Positions 13,101 through 23,300 of a DNA stretch of 64,000 nt are shown here, piece by piece (the first letter of the stretch is position 1; every line of letters begins with the position of its first letter). The notes beneath the pieces were generated by a model. That model did not search any database and was not told the DNA's origin. It saw nothing but the letters and a program-made list of their open reading frames with translations. The translations under genes and the position numbers were made by a program. The DNA is from Cyanoderma ruficeps (lineage: Eukaryota; Chordata; Aves; Passeriformes; Timaliidae), in assembly GCA_008694505.1 (NCBI GenBank), contig VZDJ01000063.1, positions 1,772,460-1,836,459 on the forward strand. Reading direction: 5' to 3'.

Positions 13101-15020
13101 TTGAAAAAGGGTTGGGCTGCAGAGATCCAGGGAATTTTGTGTGTTCGTGGCTGGCAGGAATTGAATGAGGTTTATGTGATTCACCCTGAGATAAATGCCC
13201 TGTGAAGGTTTTCATTTGAGATTCGGGCTCAGGCCTGTCCCCGTGGCCCCCAGGCTGTCGTGGGGCACAGTGGGGGTGAGCTGTGTTTGTTCCCTCTGCT
13301 TTCACCCACCAGGCCGGGGGACACCTCACGTCCAGCTATGCCATCAAGACCCTTTCCATCTGCACCAAGAGCAGCAGGAGAGCTCAGGAAGAGCTGCTGA
13401 GGTGGGATAAAAGTGAGTGAAACTCCTGATTTCACAGAATCACAGAGTCACAGAGTCACAGAGTCACAGAATGTGTAGGTTGGAGGAGACCTTCAAGGTC
13501 ATCGAGTCCAACCCAGCCCCAACACCTCAACTAAACCCTGGCACCACGTCCAGTGTTTCCTTAAACACATCCAGGGATGGTGATTCCACCACCTCCCTGG
13601 GCAGACCATTCCAGAACTTTATCACCCTTTCAGTGATAAACTTCTTCTTAATATCCAGCCTAATCCCTTTGCTCCCCCCCAGGTTTTTTAGGGAAACAGC
13701 CCCTGCAGGCAGCAGGGCACAGCTCAGGGTGGATTTGTCGAGGCTGGGAGTGTCCCAGTCCAGGAACAGAAAGATGAGCAGGCACACACAGCAGCAGATC
13801 AACGGAACAACTCCCCTTATTTCAAAATCTGACTCTGTTTATATACATTTGTACAGAAGTCAAGAGATTGGCTACTTCAGGTCGCCACCTCTCAACCTGG
13901 ATGGTGGACATCACCATCAATCAGCTCTTCTCTCAGAGGAGAAGTGTGTAAACATTCTGAAAATACACATTGTTCACATGAAGCTGCGTGAGAAACTTCT
14001 GCACCAAGACAGAAAGCAAAAAATTCACAACAGCTCAGGGGGTGTCTAACAGAAATCCCCTCTCCTGCCAGGGTTCCAGGTGCTGCTGAAGCTGCTGGAG
14101 TCCGGGGATGAGCTGACTGTGGGCAATGCAGCTTTCTGCCTCAGCCAGTGCCTGCAGCTGCCCGGGGCAGCCTCGTCCCTGCTGGGCTCCCGCGTGGTGC
14201 TGCTGCTGCTCCGGCAGGCCGGGGGGGACGCCCAGAGAGCCTCGGTGCAGCACAACTCAGCCATTGCCCTGGGCAGGCTCTGCCTGGCCGAGCCAAGGTA
14301 GGGCCACAAATCCCCTTTTTTGTTTCCTTTTTTTCGTTATTGGGTGATGATCCTTGAAAAAGTGTGAGTCAAGTTAGGCCCCAGAACTCCCTGGTTTTAT
14401 TTTCCTTTTTCGTTATTTGGTGATAATCCCTGAAAAACTGACCAGTGTGAGTCAAGTAAGGGCCTAAAACTCCCTGGGTTTATTTCTCTTTTTTGTTATT
14501 CAGTGATGATCCCTGAGAAACAGACCGGTGTAAGTCAAATCTGGAATTATTAGGTTAATTTATAGAAATACTCCATGACATTAAATATTATATATTCAAT
14601 ATTTAATTGCTTATATAATAAATAAAATATCTAATATCTAATATTTAACATATATTATATAACATATATTACNATAATAATTAAAATATTCATATGTTAA
14701 ATATATTTTTATATCATTCATTTAACTATTCTTCAGTATTATAATCAATATTGAAGAAAATTATTTATGTGCCTTTCTGAGGGCAATAATAATCTGGAAA
14801 GGGTTCGTTAAGAGTTTCTGTATTAACTCTGTGTTATTATTATTACCTAGAAACTCTGAAGCGGAAATTCTTGAATTTACACCCCTGAAAGTTTTAATTG
14901 AATTTACTTTCCGGTGACCCCGTGTTGCCGCGTTGTCTCTGCAGGCACCTGCAGCAGCTGAGGGAGCTCAATGGCTTGGCCATCCTCAACTCCTCCATGA
15001 AACACGTGCACGGCAGCTGA
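1171..15020 (+). CDS. TTC12: TTC12, tetratricopeptide repeat protein 12 (21 coding exons)
   Basis: TTC12 is a cytoplasmic factor needed to pre-assemble axonemal dynein arms; human loss causes primary ciliary dyskinesia. Coding exons: 1171-1234, 1953-2104, 2386-2416, 3010-3087, 3545-3666, 4253-4312, 4642-4713, 5067-5127, 5231-5419, 6242-6308, 6825-6913, 7467-7632, 9234-9326, 9485-9548, 10320-10454, 11573-11674, 12040-12108, 12733-12834, 13313-13412, 14072-14297, 14945-15020. All junctions are GT-AG and keep phase. The sum is 2118 nt, or 705 residues, the human length as I recall it. Residues about 106-213 form the TPR block ([42 protein letters not shown]). From about 275 to the end the protein is armadillo-like helical repeats ([41 protein letters not shown]). 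Exon 3 is tiny (31 nt) and weakly conserved, so it is the least certain exon. The start gives [16 protein letters not shown], close to the human N-terminus. Confidence 0.95.
1500..1655. repeat. 37-bp minisatellite, TTC12 intron 1
   Basis: About four copies of a 37-bp unit containing GTTTATTTACAGTGAAACC, nearly identical to one another, so recently expanded. Each unit carries a TTTATTTACAG|T stretch that resembles a 3' splice acceptor. Confidence 0.85.
1668..1800 (+). mobile_element. CR1 LINE fragment (3' end)
   Basis: Diverged end of a CR1 retrotransposon in sense orientation. It has the typical CR1 terminus: GGGAGGTGTCCCTGCC, then TTTTCCAACCCAAACCATTC, then a GATTC-type tail. It lies in TTC12 intron 1. 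Confidence 0.75.
2825..2955. repeat. About 45-bp tandem repeat, TTC12 intron 3
   Basis: Three copies of an AT-rich unit containing CCTAGGAATTATTG followed by a T-run and CTCTATTTTAA. It lies just before the pyrimidine tract of the exon 4 acceptor. Confidence 0.8.
3247..3375. repeat. 16-bp GGGATGGAGGGAGTTT minisatellite, TTC12 intron 4
   Basis: G-rich array of about eight units of 14-16 bp with alternating GGAGG and GAAGG variants. Runs of guanine on the transcribed-sense strand could form G-quadruplex structures. Confidence 0.8.
3800..4055. repeat. Two-copy tandem duplication, about 122 bp, TTC12 intron 5
   Basis: Two adjacent diverged copies of a block running from ATTTAAATACTCTGATT through TTTCAGGAATC and ATATTTGCTTTGCATTCTC, ending in a (TG)n tract. 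Both copies contain a TTTTTCAGGAATC acceptor-like site, but no exon fits in frame. Confidence 0.75.
5575..5985. repeat. Four-copy tandem repeat, about 100-115 bp, TTC12 intron 9
   Basis: Four diverged copies of a block with TTTTTAGAATCAGACTGATG, TTGTAGCTGAGCTGC and CATTTGTTTATAAATATTTG. Nothing in the unit codes for protein. Confidence 0.85.
7646..8585. repeat. 23-bp minisatellite, about 40 copies, TTC12 intron 12
   Basis: About forty copies of the unit CTCCTGCAGGGCTGAGAGA plus AAAT, starting some 15 bp after the exon 12 donor. Variants (CTGTAGG, AACCTCC) recur in blocks, showing higher-order duplication of several units. Each unit contains CTCCTGCAG|G, which resembles a 3' splice acceptor. 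Long minus-strand open frames across this array are artefacts of a 23-bp period with no stop codon. Confidence 0.95.
10517..11142. repeat. AT-rich minisatellite, about 23-bp unit, TTC12 intron 15
   Basis: About 27 copies of a unit like AGTATATAATATTCACTATT plus CCC, with ATATTCAGTATTCCCAGTG variants at the 5' end. The flexible TATATAAT cores suggest an unstable array. Confidence 0.9.
11924..12036. repeat. TTTCCCTGAG tandem repeat forming the exon 17 acceptor tract
   Basis: About eleven copies of a 10-11 bp unit, CTGAGTTTTCC. The last copy becomes CTGTGTTTCCCAG, the acceptor of TTC12 exon 17, so the repeat supplies the pyrimidine tract of a real splice site. Confidence 0.8.
13435..13690 (-). 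mobile_element. CR1 LINE, antisense, TTC12 intron 19
   Basis: Starts with ACAGAGTCACAGAGTCACAG-type units (the reverse of the CR1 tail), followed by GAGACCTTCAAGGTCATCGA and CTCCCTGGGCAGACCATTCC. This is the antisense 3' end of an avian CR1. The complement codes the familiar CR1 tail peptide [20 protein letters not shown]. Confidence 0.85.
13690..14045. mobile_element. Probable LTR or other transposon fragment
   Basis: Sequence between the CR1 and exon 20 with no coding logic. The stretch through CCTTATTTCAAAATCTG and GAGATTGGCTACTTCAGG has the look of avian LTR or LINE debris. I cannot name the family. Confidence 0.35.
14560..14770. repeat. AT-rich low-complexity tract with one N, TTC12 intron 20
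   Basis: TATATAATATTTAAT-type sequence with one unresolved base at 14673. Nothing else is seen. Confidence 0.7.
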
Positions 15021-15082
15021 GCTCCTCAGAAACCTCCCACAAGGGCCCTTCATCTCTTTCATTGTTGAGTTTTCTCGGCTTT

Positions 15083-15088
15083 AATAAA
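15083..15088 (+). terminator. TTC12: TTC12 poly(A) signal
   Basis: AATAAA lies 63 nt after the TGA at 15018-15020, followed by a GT-rich stretch. This would give a very short 3' UTR. Confidence 0.75.
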
Positions 15089-15099
15089 ATTAATTCAAA

Positions 15100-15720
15100 G
15101 CACATCAACTTTTCAGTGGCTTTTTGGAGTGGTTTTGGGCCCCCACAGAAGCCAGTGAAATAATATCAGGAGGAAGGAGTTGATTTATTATCTCGGCTCA
15201 AATGCCACCTTGCATTAGGCTGCCTTTGCTTTAATAATTGACATAAATTTAATAAATGGCCATAAATACAGCACAGTTGGGTTTTTTTCCCACCTTGGGT
15301 TTGAACAGCAGAATTTATTACATTTCTGTGAAGAATAAGCACAGGCCAGTCCAGTTTGACTTTAAAACGACTCTCCAGGTCCCCTCCTGGACACCTGGGG
15401 GGGAAAGTTTGTCCCCTCAGAGCAGGGGCTGACAAATTATCCAGCAGCTCCTTTTCCAGGGAGCAGCTGAACCAGCTTCTCTCTGGAGAGGAAGGGGATT
15501 CTCTTGCTCCTGGGATGGGAAATGTGCAGTGGATCCTCTCGGTGTGACAATCTGGAGGGGTTTGGGGTCACACCTGCCCAGACGGGTCACAGATCCCACG
15601 GGGAGGGTTCGGGTGCCAGGAATTTTCCTTCCCCCTGCCCTTGGCTCTGCCAGGGTGGTGAGGGCAGGGCTGGGGCTGGCACTGGGATCTGCCAGCCCCT
15701 CATGTCGGGATATTAAGAGA
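15100..15720. other. TTC12 downstream flank, no gene seen
   Basis: Mixed sequence with no recognisable exon, RNA gene or clear repeat. Confidence 0.5.
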
Positions 15721-15724
15721 GACA

Positions 15725-16271
15725 GGAGCACTGGGAGATTAATTAAAATGTGGTTTATTGTTCTTCTTCTTTAGTTTCATGGAGGGTGAGAACATCTTCA
15801 CCACGTTCACCAAGAGTTTGTGGTCAGTGGCCACAAGACCACAGGTTACAAGGGGTTTTAAAGGTTTATTAGCCAATAATCTACTAATATACTAATTACT
15901 GCCACACAGATTGTTTTAATTTCACACCCAGAGCTAATTGGCGTGAAACATTTAATCATAATTAAAATGCGTCGCACGTCCTGCCACAATGCTTTTTGTA
16001 TCCAGTCCTACAGTGACACTCAATCCTACAGAACCCCACCTTAAAACTTCTGATTACCTTTATAACCACTTCCATATCTTGACTTTAAACATTAAAAACT
16101 TCCCACTGCTTAGCCTAATGTGTGTAAATCTAAGCTACCAACCCACATTGTTGCTCGTGGTCTCTAAATTTGGGAGCCTTTTCCAAGGTCTCAGGTGGAA
16201 CTCTGCATTCTCTGCTGTGTTTGGGCTCGCCTGCACAAAGATTCGAGAATTTTCTGTGCTGGATTCCCCAC
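15725..16271 (-). mobile_element. Solo LTR-like element, antisense (endogenous retrovirus)
   Basis: On the minus strand the block carries an AATAAA signal near its 3' end (15750s) and promoter-like AT-rich sequence. It shares the GTTCCAAGGCCTCAGG-type motif (here CTTTTCCAAGGTCTCAGG) with the LTR in ANKK1 intron 7, suggesting a related passerine LTR. No gag, pol or env reading frame is attached, so it is a solo LTR. The ends are approximate. Confidence 0.55.
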
Positions 16272-16734
16272 CCCCCTCCCTGCTGGATTCCTGGAGCCTG
16301 GGGAATTGTTGTTGTTGTTGTTGTTCCCTCCCTGGCTGTCCCCGCTGCTCCCAGCTGTCATTAGGGCCTTATCTACCTTTGCTCAGGTGTTCACGGTGCC
16401 CAGACAGGCAGGGCTGTTGTCAGGATGTTCTCTGTGTGGTCAGGATGTTCCCTGCTGTCCCCTCAGCCTGTCTGCACCTTTGGCTCGGTGTTTGTGTGCC
16501 TGGCACTGAGAGGTTCCTGCTGCCTGCAAGGGAATATTTACAGTTTTCTGGGATTTTGTGGCTAAAAAACAAAAAAAGATATGGTTGTGATGGTGCTCGA
16601 GAAGCCTCTGGGCTGTCCTTGGGCTCTTGGGAAGGTTTGAGTTCTGTCCTTGTTTCACTGTGGTTTCCAATCCTCCCTGGGATCCAGGCTGAGCCCTGGG
16701 GATGTTTTTATTGGCAAAAAAAGATCAGAATTAT

Positions 16735-17110
16735 GGAATAGTTCTGTTAAAAAGGACCTACAGCATCACCCAGTGCAGCTGCCTGAGCACTCCGGGGCTG
16801 AACAGGAGACAAAGCGTGCTCAGGGCATTGCACAAAATCCCCTCTCCAGGAGGGTTTGCAGGGTTTGAACCACCTCCTCGGCTAAAAAATGCTCCTAATG
16901 CCCAGTGTGACCTCAGCACCTCCCCTCGTGTCCTGCTGGGGAAGCTGCAGAGGGCCAGGAGGTGTCCCCTGAGGGTCATTTTCCCCACAGAGGACAACCC
17001 CAGAGCCCCGAGCCTGGCAGGACGTGCTCCCAGCTTTGTTCCCCTCCTCTGGCTGCATCCAAGCCCCTCCACATCCTCCCCCAGCCCTCCTGGGAGTGTA
17101 TTAACTCTCC
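16735..17110 (-). mobile_element. Degenerate CR1 LINE, antisense
   Basis: GGAATAGTTCTGTTAAAAAG, then ACCCAGTGCAGCTGCCTGAG, then GCTGGGGAAGCTGCAGAGG are old CR1 landmarks in antisense order. It ends about 90 bp before the promoter of the next gene. Confidence 0.55.
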
Positions 17111-17200
17111 CCCCTCTCGTGTTCACTGCCACATTTTCCACCTTTCGGACCCAAAATCCACCTGACCGCCCTCTGTCCTTTTGTTAAAAACCGATGGATT

Positions 17201-17283
17201 CCAATTGGCGCAGGTTTTCGGGTTGTTTTTTTTTCTTTCCTGGGACAGGTTATTGGTTGGTGTCTGGCCTAAGCTCTTATAAA
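17201..17283 (+). promoter_or_regulatory. TATA/CCAAT promoter of the mucin-like ZP-C gene
   Basis: A TATA box (TATAAA, 17278-17283) is preceded by an inverted CCAAT box (ATTGG, 17252-17256) and a CCAATTGG palindrome at 17201. Initiation is expected near 17308. That would put the first in-frame ATG (17315) only a few bases from the cap, so the ATG at 17384 is the likelier start. A TATA promoter suggests tissue-restricted, strong expression. Confidence 0.6.
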
Positions 17284-17383
17284 GTAACCCAATCCTCTTC
17301 AGAGCCGGCAGCAAATGCCCATCGCTGGGAGGCAGCAGCGGCTCCTCAGGGAGCTGCTTCCAGGCGGGATATTCCTTGTCGGG

Positions 17384-20300
17384 ATGACTCAGGAGATGCT
17401 GGAAAAATTCCCCATCCTGGTGCTGCTGGCAGCCGGGCTGTTGGATTTGTCTGGTGAGTGATGGGCTTTGTTCCAGGCTCGAAAATCGCTGCTTTTGTGC
17501 CTCTTTTGCTCTGCTCTCGGGTGTGGGGCAGCTCTGGGGTGAAGGAGCAGCTTCTCCCTGTTCGTGCAGGGTTTGGGTGAAATTATTTCATTTGGTGCGA
17601 GCGGCCCCTCAGCAGGACATCGCTGCCCTGCTCAGTCCCCAAAGAAAATATTGTCTCTGTAGGGGAGAACAAAATAAAAATCCCATTTCCTGAGGGAGCA
17701 CTGAGGGTCAGGCTGGTGCTGCTGGAGGCTTGGTCAGGATCCCCTTTAGCCCTGACACGTCGTGCTGCCTCTCCTTTGGGAACAGCTGTCATTGATGTTC
17801 AATCTCTCGATATTTGTGACGCTGTGAGCTCAGCGCTGTGTTTGTGGTGCTCCCGGGGCTGTTGTCACTCTCAGCTGGGCTCCAGCTTTGCCTTTGCCCT
17901 TCGAGCATCCCTGGGAGGGCTCAGGAATTAACTGGGCTGGTGGAGGCAGGGCTGCGTCCTCAGGCAGGCTGTTCTCTCCAGGAAAGATGAACTTGGGAAG
18001 TGGCAACGGAATTTTCTAGCTAATCAAGGGTTTTCTTCTTTTTGTGAAGCTGCTAAACCTCTGCTTTGTCAAAAACCACGATTTAAATGCATAACACTTA
18101 AGCTTTTAGAGCCTGTCTTTCCTGGGCGGGTGCCTAAGGAAAAAAAATGCTTAAAGTTTTTTTGGGGGGAGGAAAATACGTTTTAATCTGCGGTTTGGAA
18201 ACTGTCATTTGGAACATCGACCTTCTGATGTGAAAACAGGAAAAAAAAAGTAAAATGTGTGGAGAAAAGAATTACCCTTTAAACAAGCACCAGCCTTTCT
18301 CAGTGACAAAGTGGCTGCTCTGGGGGTTGAGAAGTTGCTGAGTTCTCTGTGCTCTGTGCCCAAACAAACCTGCCTGGACGCCCTGCAGGGATCAGGGAGC
18401 TCCTGCTGGCGCTGGGATGCTGCAGGAGGGGCAGTGCTAAAGGACAGCCAGGGCAGGGAGCTCCTCTGGGTTTATTTTAATCTTGCTTGGCTCTGGAGGA
18501 GCTCGCAGCCTGTCCTTGGCCTGTCCTGAGGGTTTTCCTCTTCCTGGGAAAGGGATGAAGGTTGAGGGCTCCTCCCTGGCTGCTCTGGGGCCTGCACGAG
18601 GTGCTGGGGCAGCAGGGGAGGGGGTTTGGAACAGCTGGAATGGGNNNNNNNNNNNNNNNNNNNNNNNNNNNNNNGGGAATGGGAATGGGAATGGGATAGG
18701 ACTGGCCATGCCAGAGCTCCCGTGTGGCTCTGGTGCCCCAGTCCAGCCGTCCTGAGGTGCTGCTGGAGCAGTTCAGGGCTGGTTCCAGCTGAGCCAAAGG
18801 CTGCTCTCATTCCCCAGGTGCCTCCAGGAGCGCCGGCAGTGGGATGCCGGGGCTGAGCCCTGCCCAGAGCAACCCCGTGCCCGACGGTGCCTGGGCTGAG
18901 GTGACCCTTCACTCCCAGAGCCCAGGAGCTGATCCCACCCCTGGAACAACCTCTGAGCCCGTGTCCCAGGCAGGGAGAGCTGCAAACAGAACAGCTCTGC
19001 TGCCTGGGGCCGTGCCTGGGAGCCTGGCGGGGGCTGAGCTGCTGCACACAGCAGCCTGGAGAGCCCAGGATGGACACACGGCCCCTGGAAAGCTCTGGAG
19101 GGCCTCCACACAGGGATCACGGGCCCCCACAGCCCTGGAACTGCAAAGAGAAGCAGAAAATGCTCCTGGGGCTGGTCCCAGTTCCAGCTCTGGGCTGCCC
19201 CAGCCCTTTCCCAGTGCAGGGACACACCAGGACCCTGCCCAGCTCGCAGCTCTCTCTTCCCCCGCTGGCAGCAAGCACAGGGAGGTGCCCAGTCCCAAAA
19301 CTCCTCTTGTGACTCCAAGGCTCGATTTCCGCCCACCAAGCAGAGAAATGGCAGCATCTGCCTTTCCCCCCAGGGCTGGGGTGTCTGTGGGCAGGGCAGG
19401 GCAGGCCTGGCTGCCCACAGGGATGATTCCCACGGGGAAAAGGGCCACGGCCCCTCCTGGCCCCAGAGCAGGGGTCACACCTGCCCACCTGAGGAGGACT
19501 CAGAGCTCGGCTGCTGGAGTTACAGTGTCTGCAATGCCACCACAGCCAGCCCCAGGGCACCTTGGCTCAGCCCCTTCCAGCACAGCCCGGCCCAGGCCCG
19601 TTCAGTTTTCCCCTCTCGTGTCTCTGCAGCAGGAAACCACAGGCAGCAAAGGCACAAATTCAACCTCAGTTGTGACAAACGGCTCTGGACACCCAGCCCG
19701 GCTGCTGGGGAGCAGCACCTCTCACCCTGCTCCTCTCACCCTCCCACCAGGGAGTGAAAATCCTTCTTCGCTCTTGATGGAAGCTCCAGCTCCTGAGGAA
19801 TTCCTTCCCTCTCCATTCCAAGCTGGCACAAGTGATGGACAACAGCCCCTCTCTCTGCACAGGGCTCTCAGCTGCACCAAACACCTTCCCCCAGAGACCA
19901 ACAGGAGCTCCCAGGAAATGGCACTTCAGGGAGATGCTGCTCCTTGGGCAGTGACAGGGACCCCTGGGGAATCCCCCTCCCCTGAGAGCCCACAGCCTTC
20001 TCCAAGCTCATCCTCATCAATCCACTCGTGGATTTCCACATCAAAACCTTCCCCAACTACCAAAGGGCTCAAGGAAGGAACACCTGCCCTCTCTGCAGGA
20101 ATGCCCAGCTTTGGGAACAGTGACCTCCAGCCCTGGGATTCTGTCCCAGCAGGGCTTCAGCCTCCTGCTGCCTCTGCTGGGGTGCAGCCCCTGGGCCTCC
20201 ACACCCCGACCACCTCACCCACATCCCCTGGCTCTGGGTCCCAGCTCCCAGGAGCTTCTGCCCCTGCTGTGCCTCAGGGAGCCTTGGCTGGGAGGCTGCA

Positions 20301-23300
20301 GGTGAGCACAGGGAGAAGAAGCAAAGCTGGTTCTCCTCCACTGACCCCAGCAGCCAGGCCAGCCCCCAAAACTGACTCTTCTCCACTGACCCCAGAGGCC
20401 AGCCTTGTGCCCAAAATTCATTCTCCTCCACTGACCCCAGGAGCCAGTCCAGCCCCTAAACCTGGTTCTCCAATACTGTCCCCACCAGCCAGCCCTGTCC
20501 CCAAAACTGGTTCTCCTCCACTGATCCCAGGAGCCAGTCCAGCCCCTAAACCTGGTTCTCCAGTGCTGTCCCCACCAGCCAGCCCTGTCCCCAAAACTGG
20601 TTCTCCTCCACTGTCCCCACCAGCCAGCCCAGCCCCCAAAATTGATTCTTCTCCACTGATCCCAGGAGCCAGCCCAGCCCCCAAAACTGATTCTCCAGCC
20701 CTGTCCCCAGCAGCCAGGCCTGTCCCCAGCCCCTCTGGATCCCACAGCCACAGGCCCCAGGCTGTTCCCCTTCCCAGCCGTGTCCCTCCCAGCCCTGCCA
20801 AGCTGGGAGCTGCTGTCCCTGTCCTGCTCTCGTCCCCTGCCCAGGGAAGCCACCCCAGCTCCCCCACAGCTCCAGGGGTGCCCAGGGAGGTGCCAGCAGC
20901 CCTGGCACAGGCCCTGGGGCAGCAGTTCAGGATGTCCCTGGATGCAGCTGTCAAAAACCTCAGCACAGGCAGAGATGACCCCCCGACCCTGCTGCCCTGG
21001 TCCCCACAGCTGTCCTTCGTGCTGAGGAGCACCGATGGCACGATCTGCCTGCAGCCCATGCAGGATTCCCCTCTCCCCACAGAATTCCCCAATTCCAGCA
21101 TTGGGGGGTTGCTTTCCATCCAGCAAATCCTGGCAGCACCCAATTCCTCAGGGCTGGACCTTGCAAACCTCCCCCTGAGCCCTTCCAGCTTGGTGCTGGT
21201 CAGGCCTGTGTTTGTCCTGCTGCCCAGTGACAGGGGACACCCACAGGTGCTGTCCCCTCCTCGGGGTGACCTCAGGATGGCCACAGCTGTGGGGACAGCT
21301 GGGAGCAGCCAGGACATCCCAGTGGAAACCAGTCCCTCTTACCCCGCTGGGAAATCTGTGGGACCTGAAACTGCTCTGCCCACTGTGTCCGAGCAGCAAG
21401 CAGAGAGAGAAAAGGTCAATTCTGAGCCAGGGGCAGCTCGTGCTGTCCCCACAGCCCTCAGGGGCTTGTCCTCAGCTGTCACCTCAGCCCCAGGTCATGT
21501 GCTGGACCCCAGGATGAGCCCCACGGCGCAGACCATGCCCAGGCTGTCTGAGGAGATGCAGATTCCTGCTCCCCATCCCCAGCAGGCCACGGGCACTGCT
21601 TTGCTCTCCGTGTCAGCAGAGCCTGGCACCTCCCCTGTGCCCTCCGAGCTGGTGTCCACTCAGAGCCCCCAACCTTCCCCCACAGTGTACGTCTCCACTG
21701 AAAGGCCACAACCTTCATCATCTTCATCTGGAGCTCCTTTGGTGCCAGCAGAGGAGCCCCGGGGCTCCCCAGAGCCTGCCCAGCCTGGGAGCAGCTCAGG
21801 GGCTGCAGGGCAGGTGGGCCCAGTGCCCACCCCCAGCCCAGCCCCTGCCCCCTGCACAGCCTGTGTGCCCCCCAGGGCCCTCCCCAGCACCAAACCCCTG
21901 CAGCCCACCCCTCACAGGCTCCCAGGCCCCGAGCTGCTGCCATCTCCAGGTGTTCCCAGCACCTCCTTGGTGCTTCCAGCTGGGAATGAACACGGCGAGT
22001 CCAGCACGGGCGGCACAGCCCGGCCTGGAGTCCCCATGCCGGCCACAGCAGCTCAAACCCCCATCCCTGCTGGAAAACTTCATCTCACTCAGCGTTTGGA
22101 GCTGGAACTCACCCCCACTGTGCCTCAGCCCTTCATAACCACACAGAGACCAACAGCAGCCCCGCAGCAGACTCCGTTTCCCACAGAGGTCCAAAGGAAG
22201 ACAGCGATTTCTGGGAAGGTTCTGGCTGTGGTGACCCGTGCAGGGACATCTGCCAGCTCTGCTGCCCCTGCCCCAGCTCCTGCTGAGCTCTCCTCCCAGG
22301 CCAGCACGGGACAGAGCACCAGGCCAGCTGAAACCAGCAGCAGTGCAGGAAAGGCAGGAGCTGGCAAATCCCTGGGGAGCAGCGTGTCTGCACTGATCAC
22401 CCCAGGGACAGCACAGCCCCCGGGGAACCGGCTGGGTGTGACCCCAGCCCAGGCAGCTGTGCCCACGGGCTTTGTCCCTGCCCCGGGGGGACAGCCCACA
22501 GCCACACCGGGCCCAGCCCAGGCTGCAGCAGCGGGAACTCCTGTCCCTGCAGCCGAGGGTGACACTGTCACTGCTGCACTCAAAGAGCTGCTCCAGCTGC
22601 CAGCCCCAGCCCTGCTGCCAGCCCCAGCCCTGCAGCCTGACCCAGCCACGCAGCCTGACCTAGCCATGCAGCCTGACCCAGCCATGCAGCCTGACCTAGC
22701 CATGCAGCCTGACCCAGCCATGCAGCCTGACCCAGCCGTGCAGCCTGACCCAGCTCTGCAGCCTGGCCCAGCAGTGCAGCCTGACCCAGCCATGCAGCCT
22801 GACCCAGCCCTGCAGCCTGACCCAGCCCTGCAGCCTGACCCAGCCGTGCAGCCTGACCCAGCTCTGCAGCCTGACCCAGCCCTGCAGCCTGACCCAGCCC
22901 TGCAGCCTGACCCAGCCGTGCAGCCTGACCCGCACACGGTGGTGCTGCTCGGCTCCTCAGGGCTGCTGGGGAGCCGGGAGGGGGCAGCAGGAGAAGATGC
23001 AGCCCCCAGCAGGCGGCTGCAGGCTCAGGCAGCTGTGTCTGCTGCACAGCCAGCGTCACCCGGACTGCCGCTGGAGGAGGGGTCCCACCCTCTGGAGAAC
23101 GTGTCCCACCCTCTGGAGAACGAATCCCAGCCTTTGGAAAATGAATCCCACCCTCTGGAGAAAGTATCCCACCCTCTGGAGAATGTATCCCACCTTCTGG
23201 AGGAGATGTTCCACCCTCTGGATGAGTTATCCCACCCTCTGGAGAATATATTCCACCCTTTGGAGGAGGAATTCCACCCTCTGGAGAACATATCCCACCC

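Noticed and set aside
13527..13802. Minus-strand peptide with [20 protein letters not shown], looking like a conserved protein
   Set aside because: This is the well-known translation of an avian CR1 3' end, not a host gene.
20215..21943. Minus-strand open frames of about 300 codons opposite the mucin-like exon
   Set aside because: Antisense of a GC-rich proline/serine repeat exon, with no promoter, domain or splice evidence.
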